Shown piece after piece: positions 1 through 5,366 of a stretch of 6,425 bases of DNA. The notes below the pieces were generated by a model. That model worked only from the letters and a program-made list of their open reading frames with translations. It was not told the DNA's origin and searched no databases. Position numbers and translations under genes: made by a program. Numbering within the stretch: position 1 is the stretch's first letter; the number at the start of each line of letters is the position of its first letter. The stretch is from Eggerthellaceae bacterium (GTDB lineage Bacteria; Actinomycetota; Coriobacteriia; Coriobacteriales; Eggerthellaceae): positions 1 through 6,425 of the forward strand of contig DMNP01000407.1 of the NCBI GenBank assembly GCA_003452695.1. Reading direction: 5' to 3'.

Positions 1-616
1 TTTCAATCCCGCCGTTTCCATCGCCATGTGCGTTGCGAAGCGCCTTCCCTGGAAGGAGCTGCCCATCTACCTGATAGGGCAGTGCCTCGGTGCCTTCCTG
101 GCCGCCTTCATCCTTTGGCTGTACTTCAGCCCGACGCTCGCGACACTTGCCGCGCTTCCCGCCGGCGAGGTTTCGGCCAAGGGGGCAGACTGGGCCTCCG
201 CCATCACGGTCTGGGCCGAACCGTACCCGAACAACCCCGGACTGACGATCGGCGTCCTGCAGGGCGCCCTGGGCGAGGGCATCATGCTGTGCATCTTACT
301 CATCATCATCTTCTCGATGACCGAAGATGCCAACGTGGGCAAGCCAGGCGACATGATCTTCCCGCTGTTCATCGGCCTGACTATCACGATGGGTATCTGC
401 ACCGTCGGCCCGATGACCGATGCCGGCTTCAATCCCGCGCGCGACATCATGCCGCGTATCATGGCGGTCGTCGCAGGTGCCGACCCGGCCGCTGTCTTCG
501 AGCCGGGCGTGTGGGTCGTCTATGTTATTGCCCCCATCGTGGGCGGCATCGTGGGTGCGCTGCTCTGGATGTACTGGCTGGAACCGCTTCACAAGAAGGG
601 CGCGGCCGAAGCCTAA
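1..616 (+). CDS. Aquaglyceroporin / glycerol facilitator family (MIP) channel, 5' partial
   Basis: Membrane channel of the major intrinsic protein family, which passes water, glycerol or other small uncharged solutes across the cytoplasmic membrane. The gene enters from the left edge; the first whole codon is at position 2 and the stop is TAA at 614-616, leaving 204 visible residues of an expected 240-280. The visible part opens with the first NPA loop (FNPAVSIA) and carries the second at visible residues 143-148 (FNPARD). The Asp after NPAR is typical of glycerol-conducting members. Hydrophobic segments lie near residues 20-42, 85-105, 119-135 and 170-193, matching TM3 to TM6, with a short charged cytoplasmic tail (HKKGAAEA). 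The stretch GPMTDAGFNPARD parallels GPLTGFAMNPARD of E. coli GlpF, but Ala replaces the filter Phe200. An ArsM-like methyltransferase follows 197 bases downstream on the same strand, so a metalloid hydroxide substrate is possible. The family call is firm; the substrate is not known. Confidence 0.93.
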   Translation, partial: FNPAVSIAMCVAKRLPWKELPIYLIGQCLGAFLAAFILWLYFSPTLATLAALPAGEVSAKGADWASAITVWAEPYPNNPGLTIGVLQGALGEGIMLCILLIIIFSMTEDANVGKPGDMIFPLFIGLTITMGICTVGPMTDAGFNPARDIMPRIMAVVAGADPAAVFEPGVWVVYVIAPIVGGIVGALLWMYWLEPLHKKGAAEA

Positions 617-813
617 TCGCCTAATCGGTAAGTGCTTACTGGGCATGTGCCCCTGTTGCTGCATGCCCGATTGCAGCGAAGCTTCAGGTGGCCGACTGTG
701 CTTCGCATTTCAAATGCTCGTTATTCGGGATAATTGACGTATGGTTGCGCTTCCCGGGCCGGGTCCAAGGCGGCATCTGGGTAGCGCAGCCAAGTTTCGA
801 AAGGAAAAACGAC
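617..813 (+). other. Intergenic gap with small inverted repeats
   Basis: This 197-base gap lies between the channel gene and the methyltransferase gene. Short complementary arms are visible: GGGCATG (641-647) with CATGCCC (662-668), and GCTGCA (658-663) with TGCAGC (672-677). These overlap, so they could only form as alternatives. No T-run follows either, so a terminator for the channel gene is not convincing. An open frame in phase with the methyltransferase extends back to a GTG at 688, but it has no ribosome binding site and no family similarity. Whether the two flanking genes share a transcript cannot be decided from the sequence. Confidence 0.4.
705..734 (+). promoter_or_regulatory. Candidate promoter with palindromic operator upstream of the ArsM-like gene
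   Basis: A perfect palindrome GCATTT-C-AAATGC lies at 705-717. Twelve bases downstream, GATAAT at 729-734 matches five of six bases of the bacterial -10 consensus. The palindrome covers the place where the -35 box would sit; the bases there (about CATTTC) are a poor -35 match, as is common for regulated promoters. Transcription would start near 741 and leave a leader of about 73 bases before the ATG at 814. The palindrome and hexamer are directly seen; the regulatory role is inferred. Confidence 0.35.
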
Positions 814-1737
814 ATGTCTGATATCCAAAAGGCTAACATCGAACCGATCCTCGCAGAGATACCCGCAGCCGCATCCGAGGGCGCGGCAGATTGGGGTAAC
901 CCCTTCCCGCTGGCAATGGACGGCATCACCGTGCTCGTCCTGGGCTGCGGTGCTGGTCGCGATGCGTTCGTCGCCGGCAAGCTGGTGGGCCCGACGGGCC
1001 GTGTTATCGGCATCGAGTTCAGCGAGGACTTGGTGAAGAAGGCCAACGAGATTAAAGAGGAGCTTGGCGCGAACAACGTGGAGTTCAAGCAGGGTTGCCA
1101 CATGACCCTCGACGGCCTGGGAATCAAGAGCGATTCCATCGACTTGGTGGTTGCAAACGGTGCTGTCAGCCATGCGCCCGACACGCAGACTCAGCTGAAC
1201 ACCATCTATCGCGTGCTGAAGTTCGGCGGCGAGTTCTACATGAGCGACATCTTCGTGGACCGTCGCACCCCGGACGACAAGAAAACCGACAAGATGAAGG
1301 AGCTCGGTCTGGCCGATGCCCTGTACATCGAGGACTATCGTCGCGCCTGCTCGCTTGCCGGCTGGCCGACCATCCGCTGCATCTGCACGGCCATCTACAA
1401 GAAGGAGCAGCCCGCCGAGGTTGCCGACTGGACCTATTTCGTGCGCACCATGCGCGCCTACAAGATTCCCGGCATCCTGGAGGACCTGTGCGAGCAGTAC
1501 TACCAGTACGCCACGTACAAGGGCGGCATCGAGGGCGCGCCGGACTACTACGACCTGGACGACCATCATCGCTTCATGAAGGACGAGCCGCTTTCCGTGT
1601 GCGGCAACTCCTGTGCCATGGTCGAGGATACCCGCGTGGGCAAGTACTTCGAGATAAAGGGCGACCGCTCCGTGCATGGCGGCCCGTATCCCGGCTGCGG
1701 CAACATCCCGTATTCTGCTGCCGATACCTGGGAATAG
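814..1737 (+). CDS. ArsM/AS3MT-family SAM-dependent methyltransferase lacking the arsenic-binding cysteines
   Basis: Cytoplasmic class I SAM-dependent methyltransferase of 307 residues. The start at ATG 814 is supported by AAAGGA at 800-805. The SAM fold shows motif I as VLVLGCGAGRD (40-50), the acidic ribose-binding end of strand 2 at E68, and motif IV to post-motif IDLVVANGAVSHAP (109-122), YRVLKFGGEFYMSDIFVDRR (132-151). The C-terminal half carries hallmarks of arsenite methyltransferases: LEDLCEQY (222-229), YKGGIEG (235-241), LDDHHRF (248-254), VCGN (262-265) and a GDRS..GG segment (283-290). It departs from known ArsM proteins where these bind As(III). The N-terminal CC-containing region is absent (only about 37 residues precede motif I), the usual SNCV reads ANGA (114-117), and the usual ECLxGALY reads ELGLADALY (163-171). 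Motif I also has Val42 where Asp is usual. Remaining cysteines (45, 95, 179, 189, 191, 226, 263, 267, 295) might serve another substrate. Family membership is strong; arsenite methylation is doubtful. Confidence 0.86.
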   Translation: MSDIQKANIEPILAEIPAAASEGAADWGNPFPLAMDGITVLVLGCGAGRDAFVAGKLVGPTGRVIGIEFSEDLVKKANEIKEELGANNVEFKQGCHMTLDGLGIKSDSIDLVVANGAVSHAPDTQTQLNTIYRVLKFGGEFYMSDIFVDRRTPDDKKTDKMKELGLADALYIEDYRRACSLAGWPTIRCICTAIYKKEQPAEVADWTYFVRTMRAYKIPGILEDLCEQYYQYATYKGGIEGAPDYYDLDDHHRFMKDEPLSVCGNSCAMVEDTRVGKYFEIKGDRSVHGGPYPGCGNIPYSAADTWE

Positions 1738-1750
1738 CATCCTGAGCAAA

Positions 1751-1768
1751 CGACCTGCAAGCAGGTCG
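1751..1768 (+). repeat. Short perfect hairpin after the methyltransferase gene
   Basis: CGACCTG (1751-1757) and CAGGTCG (1762-1768) form a perfect stem closed by the four-base loop CAAG. It begins 13 bases after the TAG stop at 1735-1737. No T-run follows, so alone it is not a standard intrinsic terminator. It may protect the mRNA 3' end or act together with the stronger hairpin just downstream. Confidence 0.5.
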
Positions 1769-1784
1769 CAAATCGCTATGAGTT

Positions 1785-1814
1785 AAGGGCCCGCGTGCAA
1801 GCGCGGGCCCTTCT
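1785..1814 (+). terminator. Intrinsic terminator downstream of the ArsM-like gene
   Basis: AAGGGCCCGCG (1785-1795) pairs perfectly with CGCGGGCCCTT (1802-1812) around the six-base loop TGCAAG. The 11-bp, very GC-rich stem ends in TTCT, a short U-tract that is weak but common in high-GC genomes. It sits 47 bases after the methyltransferase stop and should end that transcript before the ABC transporter gene. Confidence 0.75.
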
Positions 1815-2110
1815 CGTAGCGTTCTGGAGATGTGCCTTTCATGTGCGAGGAACGTGCCGAAATGCTCTCGGCCGTTCGGCTTGCGGCGCAAGAGCGGAAA
1901 CTCGTTGCAGTTCACCCTGTGCGCAGCCCGGACGGCCAGGGAAGGGGGCGTGCGCGATTCTGCAGGCACAAATCCTTATATATTCATAGGCAAAGCCGAA
2001 GCCTAGCGAACATCCCTCTTCCTTGGCCGTCCAGGCGGTCGAACGCGAGGGGCACGTGAGCTGAAACGGAAACTCTGATGCGGAATCGAAAGATTGCGCT
2101 TCCGTCTGCC
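1815..2110. other. Intergenic region without a convincing gene
   Basis: About 300 bases between the terminator and the leader of the ABC transporter gene. An open frame from ATG 1841 to TGA 2059 (72 codons) has GGAG 11 bases upstream. Its first 24 residues look protein-like (MCEERAEMLSAVRLAAQERK...), but the rest is rich in Arg, Ser and Pro and resembles no family I recognise. An AT-rich patch at 1976-1988 contains TATATT (1979-1984), unusual in this GC-rich setting and a possible -10 element, though no good -35 lies upstream. Nothing else is recognisable. Confidence 0.4.
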
Positions 2111-2141
2111 TGTTCGACGGAGTATCCTAGAGCGTCGAACA
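2111..2141 (+). promoter_or_regulatory. 9-13-9 inverted repeat enclosing a -10-like hexamer, upstream of the ABC transporter gene
   Basis: TGTTCGACG (2111-2119) and CGTCGAACA (2133-2141) are exact inverted copies separated by 13 bases. The spacer holds TATCCT (2123-2128), a fair -10 match; TTCCGT at 2100-2105 would be the -35 at 17-base spacing but is a weak match. If this is the promoter, transcription starts near 2135 and the leader is only about 23 bases. A repressor bound to the repeat would then block the promoter directly. It could instead fold as a leader hairpin ending just before the ribosome binding site at 2147-2152. The repeat is certain; the role is inferred. Confidence 0.45.
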
Positions 2142-2157
2142 CATCGAAAGGACAACT

Positions 2158-3951
2158 GTGAGCGAACGGCGTTCCGGCGCGGACAGGACCACGCGCCGCA
2201 CCTTGCACTACTATTGGCAGGCAACGAAGAAGCACCTGGGCCTCTACATAGCCATGGTGCTCTCGACCATCGGGTTCGGCATCCTGCTCACCTACGGCAA
2301 CCCCTATGTGATGAGCCTGATCGTCGACCGCATCTCCGCCGAGCCGGTTGCGCCCGACCAGGTGTTCCAGGTGTTCGGCCCCTACATTGCGGCGCTGCTG
2401 GCCATAAACATCCTGGGCCAGGCGGCAAGCAAGCTGCAGGACTACACGCTGTGGAAGCTCGAGATCGCCGTGTCCTACGATCTGGCGCGGCTGTGCTTCG
2501 ACGCGCTGTCCAACCAGTCGATGAGCTTCCATTCCAATCGCTTCGGCGGCACGCTCGTGTCGCAGACGACCAAGTTCATGGCTGCGTACAACCAGATAGT
2601 GGAAGGAATCAACTTCCCCTTCCTGCCCGTTCTGGAATCGGTCGTGTTCATCTGCCTCGTGCTGGGGCCGCGTGTGCCCGTGTACGTGACCATCCTCATG
2701 GTGCTGCTGTTGCTGTACGGCGGCGTGAGCTACTACATGTACCGTCGCATCCTGAACCTGAACGAGCAGGCGGCGGGCGCGCAGAACCAGCTGTCGGGCG
2801 AATTGGCCGACAGCGTGGCCAACATCCTGGCCGTGAAGACCTATGGGCGCGAGGACTACGAGCGCGGGCTGTTCGACGACTACAACCGCGAGGTCGTGGC
2901 GCGCGATAGCAAGCGCATGATGGCAAGCCTTGCGCGCGGCATCATAACCGCGGTCATCGCCGTAAGCATCATGGCGGTCGTGACGGTGTTCATCACCGGC
3001 GGCAACGCATGGTTCGGCATCACGCCCGGCACGCTCGTCATGATGTTCACCTACACCTATACGGTCACCAACCAGTTCAACTTCATCAACAACGGCCTGC
3101 AGCGCCTGAACCGCGCCTTCGGCGATGCCGCCGGCATGACCACCGTGCTCGACGAGCCGCGGCTCGTGGCAGACGCGCCGGATGCAACCGAGCTCGTCGT
3201 GCGCGAGGGCGCCATCGATTTCGAGGGCATCGGCTTCCACTACACCGACGGCGATGCGGAAACGAGCGTCTTCGAGGATTTCGAGCTGCACATCCCCGCC
3301 GGCCAGCGCGTGGGGCTCGTCGGCATGAGCGGGGCGGGGAAGAGCACGCTGACGAAGCTGCTGCTGCGCCTGTCCGACATCCAGGAAGGGCGCATCCTCG
3401 TGGACGGCCAGGACATCGCGCGCTGCACGCAGCAGAGCCTGCGCCGCCAGATCGCCTACGTGCCGCAGGAATCCATCCTGTTCCACCGCACCATAGCCGA
3501 GAACATCGCCTACGGCCGTCCCGGCGCAACGATGGAGCAGATACGCGAGGCGGCGCGCCAGGCCAACGCGCTGGAATTCATAGAGCGCCTGCCCCAGGGC
3601 TTCGACACCGTTACCGGCGAGCGCGGCGTGAAGCTTTCGGGCGGGCAGCGCCAGCGCGTCGTCATAGCGCGCGCCATGCTGGCCGATTGCCCGATCCTCG
3701 TGCTGGACGAGGCCACGAGCGCGCTCGACAGCGAAAGCGAGCGGCTCGTGCAAGAGGCGCTCGGCCGCCTGATGGCCGGCCGCACGAGCATCGTCGTCGC
3801 GCACCGCCTGAGCACGGTTGCCAGCTTGGACCGCATCGTCGTGCTGTCGGAGGGCAAGGTCGTCGAAGACGGCCCCCACGCCGACCTCATCGCCCAAGGC
3901 GGAGAATACGCCCTGCTCTGGGACCGCCAAACCGGCGCGTACCTGGAATAA
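2158..3951 (+). CDS. ABC transporter half-exporter (fused permease and ATP-binding protein, MdlB/MsbA type)
   Basis: Inner-membrane ABC exporter half-molecule of 597 residues, expected to dimerise and use ATP to move an unknown substrate outward. The start is GTG 2158, chosen because AAAGGA (2147-2152) stands five bases upstream and the N-terminus has the usual short basic cytoplasmic segment before TM1. The membrane domain covers about residues 25-325, with hydrophobic segments near 29-47, 74-90, 153-171, 175-195 and 262-282. The nucleotide-binding domain (about 350-590) is intact: Walker A GMSGAGKST (389-397), Q-loop Gln437, signature LSGGQ (493-497), Walker B ILVLDEAT (513-520), D-loop SALD (521-524) and H-loop His549. 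It stands alone: the upstream gene is cut off by a terminator and pyrG converges on it, so a homodimer is most likely. Lipid, peptide or drug export are all possible, and no sequence feature here selects one. Confidence 0.96.
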   Translation: MSERRSGADRTTRRTLHYYWQATKKHLGLYIAMVLSTIGFGILLTYGNPYVMSLIVDRISAEPVAPDQVFQVFGPYIAALLAINILGQAASKLQDYTLWKLEIAVSYDLARLCFDALSNQSMSFHSNRFGGTLVSQTTKFMAAYNQIVEGINFPFLPVLESVVFICLVLGPRVPVYVTILMVLLLLYGGVSYYMYRRILNLNEQAAGAQNQLSGELADSVANILAVKTYGREDYERGLFDDYNREVVARDSKRMMASLARGIITAVIAVSIMAVVTVFITGGNAWFGITPGTLVMMFTYTYTVTNQFNFINNGLQRLNRAFGDAAGMTTVLDEPRLVADAPDATELVVREGAIDFEGIGFHYTDGDAETSVFEDFELHIPAGQRVGLVGMSGAGKSTLTKLLLRLSDIQEGRILVDGQDIARCTQQSLRRQIAYVPQESILFHRTIAENIAYGRPGATMEQIREAARQANALEFIERLPQGFDTVTGERGVKLSGGQRQRVVIARAMLADCPILVLDEATSALDSESERLVQEALGRLMAGRTSIVVAHRLSTVASLDRIVVLSEGKVVEDGPHADLIAQGGEYALLWDRQTGAYLE

Positions 3952-3975
3952 GCGCCGCGTTTCCGTTCCGCGGAA

Positions 3976-4008
3976 AATGAGTCGGGAGAACTGTTCTCCC
4001 GACTCATT
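3976..4008. terminator. Bidirectional hairpin terminator between the ABC gene and convergent pyrG
   Basis: A perfect 15-bp stem is formed by AATGAGTCGGGAGAA (3976-3990) and TTCTCCCGACTCATT (3994-4008), with a three-base loop CTG. On the - strand the stem is followed by TTTTCC, the better U-tract, so it mainly serves pyrG. On the + strand it lies 24 bases after the ABC stop codon but has only a short T-tract. The 3' arm covers the pyrG stop codon and last codon (4004-4008), so the hairpin begins inside the coding sequence. Confidence 0.8.
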
Positions 4009-5071
4009 CGAGCTGGCGCAGGGTTGCCGCGACGAAATCGCGGAACAGCGGGTGGGGGCGTCCCGGACGGCTCTTGAATTCGGGATGGGCCTGCGTGGCC
4101 ACGAACCAGGGATGGTCGGGAAGCTCCACCACCTCGGTCAGGCGGCCGTCGGGGGATAGTCCCGATATCACGAGGCCGGCCTGCGTCAGCTGTTCGCGGT
4201 AGGCGTTGCTCACCTCGTAGCGGTGGCGATGCCGTTCGTAGACCAGCTCGACGCCATAGGCTGCAAACGCACGCGTGTCATGCGCGAGCTTGCAGGGGTA
4301 AGCGCCAAGCCGCATGGTGCCGCCCTTGTCTTCCACGTCTTCCTGTTCGGGCATGAGGTCTATGACGAAAGGCGCATCGTCGGTTGCGGCGAGCGCGCCC
4401 TCGTCGGCGAACTCGGCGGACGTGGCCCCTGCCAGGCCGGCAACATGACGTGCGAATTCGCAGACCGCTGCCTGCAACCCCAAGCATATGCCCAGGTAGG
4501 GAATGGCGTTTTCCCGAGCATAGCGAGCGGCTGCAATCTTGCCCTCGAAAGCGCGCTGGCCGAAGCCCCCGGGCACCAGGACGCCGTCCATGCCGGCAAG
4601 CTCGCTTTCGGCGTTGGCATCGGAGAGCTCCTCGCCATCGATCAGGTTCACGTTCACATGCACTCCGTTGGCCACGCCGGCGTGGCCAAGCGCCTCGATG
4701 ACCGACAGGTACGCATCGGGCAGGCTCGTGTACTTTCCGACCACGGCTACGTTCACTTCTCCGGTGCAGCGTGCGGCGGCATCGACGTAATCGGCCATCG
4801 GCACGCGCCTCAGCTCGCCTTCGGGCAGGTTCAGCCTTCGCAACACCTTGGCGTCGAAGTCCTGGTTGAACAGGTCAAGCGGCACTTCATAGATGCTCGG
4901 TGCATCCACGCACGACAAAACGCTATCGACGTCGACGTCGCAGAAGTGGGCGATCTTCGCACGCACCGAGTCGCTGATCTCGTGGTCCGATCGGCACACG
5001 ATGAAGTCCGGCTGCACGCCCATGCTGCGCATTTCCTTCACGGAATGCTGGGTGGGCTTCGTCTTCACCTC
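4004..5071 (-). pseudogene. pyrG: CTP synthase missing its N-terminal synthetase domain (broken pyrG)
   Basis: CTP synthase makes CTP from UTP with ATP and glutamine, the last step of de novo pyrimidine synthesis. Homology begins at EVKTKPTQHSVKEMRS, which matches E. coli PyrG from about residue 185, and runs unbroken to the C-terminus. Counting from the GTG at 5068, the remnant is 354 residues. It keeps the end of the synthetase domain with the UTP/CTP-binding KTKPTQ, and the whole class I glutaminase domain: PGGFG oxyanion segment (166-170), nucleophile Cys195 in YLGICLG, RHRYEV (281-286), and the His328/Glu330 pair in HPEF. About 185 residues are missing, including the ATP-binding P-loop and Mg-binding acids, so it cannot make CTP alone. 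A TGA stands in frame at 5077-5075, no proper ribosome binding site precedes GTG 5068, and amt sequence abuts it. The intact downstream frame suggests a recent deletion or an assembly chimera rather than old decay. Confidence 0.93.
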
Positions 5072-5072
5072 G

Positions 5073-5135
5073 TGTCATGAGCAGCACGAGCATCGTGCAG
5101 ACGATCATGAACGCGGTCGAACCGGTATCGTACAT
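5073..5135 (-). pseudogene. amt: 5' fragment of an ammonium transporter gene, cut at codon 21 and joined to pyrG
   Basis: Reading down from ATG 5135, the first 21 codons give MY-DTGSTAFMIVCTMLVLLMT. This is the start of Amt/Rh-family ammonium channels, which normally continue PGLALFYGG in the first membrane helix. After ACA (5075-5073) the similarity ends: the next codons in this frame read RGEDEAHPAF, which is out-of-frame pyrG, and the frame runs as an artificial 70-residue chimera to 4923. The authentic ribosome binding site is present upstream. Everything after the first half of TM1 is lost here. The call rests on 21 residues but the match to the family start is very characteristic. Confidence 0.83.
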
Positions 5136-5144
5136 GGCAACCAA

Positions 5145-5150
5145 CTCCTT
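5145..5150 (-). promoter_or_regulatory. Ribosome binding site of the amt start
   Basis: On the - strand AAGGAG (5150-5145) stands nine bases before ATG 5135. This supports 5135 as the true amt start rather than the in-frame TTG at 5144, which would overlap the spacer. It shows that a functional gene start survives upstream of the pyrG fragment, while the pyrG fragment itself has none. Confidence 0.75.
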
Positions 5151-5189
5151 TCATATCCTGGTGCCAATGACCCGATTCTCCGCACCCCG

Positions 5190-5236
5190 TGTTTCACGCC
5201 CGTTTCCTCGCGAAAAGGGGAAACGGGCGTGAAACG
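5190..5236. repeat. Long perfect intergenic hairpin (17-bp stem)
   Basis: GTTTCACGCCCGTTTCC (5191-5207) pairs exactly with its complement at 5219-5235. A T-G wobble at 5190/5236 and a short inner extension leave a loop of about seven bases (GCGAAAA). Each arm contains GTTTC (or GAAAC) twice, so the element also has internal repetition. It lies 40 bases upstream of the amt ribosome binding site and about 130 bases beyond the lysR stop. No T-run follows on either strand, so a plain terminator is not favoured. A dispersed palindromic repeat or a leader structure of amt are alternatives. Confidence 0.7.
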
Positions 5237-5251
5237 AGCGGGAAACCCGCT
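5237..5251. repeat. Small hairpin abutting the long intergenic hairpin
   Basis: AGCGGG (5237-5242) and CCCGCT (5246-5251) form a perfect six-bp stem around AAA, starting at the base after the longer hairpin. The loop region reads GGGAAACCC and echoes the GAAAC unit of its neighbour. The two stems probably belong to one composite element. Confidence 0.55.
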
Positions 5252-5323
5252 GGCAATAAAGGCGGTTCGAACGGCCGATCGATGTTTGTTTGAAGCCAAA
5301 CCGAGTATTGAGGCTGGCGGGAA

Positions 5324-5350
5324 GGGGATGCGCCCCAAATTCTCATCCCC
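5324..5350 (-). terminator. Weak candidate terminator after lysR
   Basis: On the - strand GGGGATG (5350-5344) and CATCCCC (5330-5324) pair across a 13-base loop, beginning 16 bases after the lysR stop. The base sequence after it is TTCCC, so the U-tract is very short. The position is right for ending the lysR transcript, but the long loop makes this a tentative call. Confidence 0.3.
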
Positions 5351-5366
5351 ATCTGCGGCCATCGGT

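Noticed and set aside
641..677. Terminator after the aquaglyceroporin gene
   Set aside because: The complementary arms are short, overlap each other, have loops of 8-14 bases and are not followed by a T-run.
688..813. 42-codon N-terminal extension of the methyltransferase from GTG 688
   Set aside because: No ribosome binding site precedes GTG 688. ATG 814 has AAAGGA at a good distance, and the extension would cover the likely promoter and palindrome.
721..1749. 342-codon open frame on the - strand
   Set aside because: It is the shadow of the methyltransferase gene, which has clear family motifs and a ribosome binding site on the + strand.
2111..2141. LexA/SOS box before the ABC gene
   Set aside because: The half-site order is TGTTCGA then TCGAACA with a 13-base spacer, whereas Gram-positive SOS boxes have GAAC before GTTC at short spacing.
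1984..3930. 648-codon open frame on the - strand
   Set aside because: It lies opposite the intact ABC transporter gene. Its product is rich in His, Arg, Ala and Asp with no domain, as expected from the antisense of GC-rich codons.
4223..5080. 285-codon open frame on the + strand
   Set aside because: It is antisense to the pyrG fragment and shows no recognisable domain.
4923..5135. Amt-frame ORF continuing into pyrG as a possible novel small membrane protein
   Set aside because: After 21 Amt codons the frame reads pyrG DNA out of phase, giving an Arg-rich tail with no similarity. It is better seen as a chance product of the junction.
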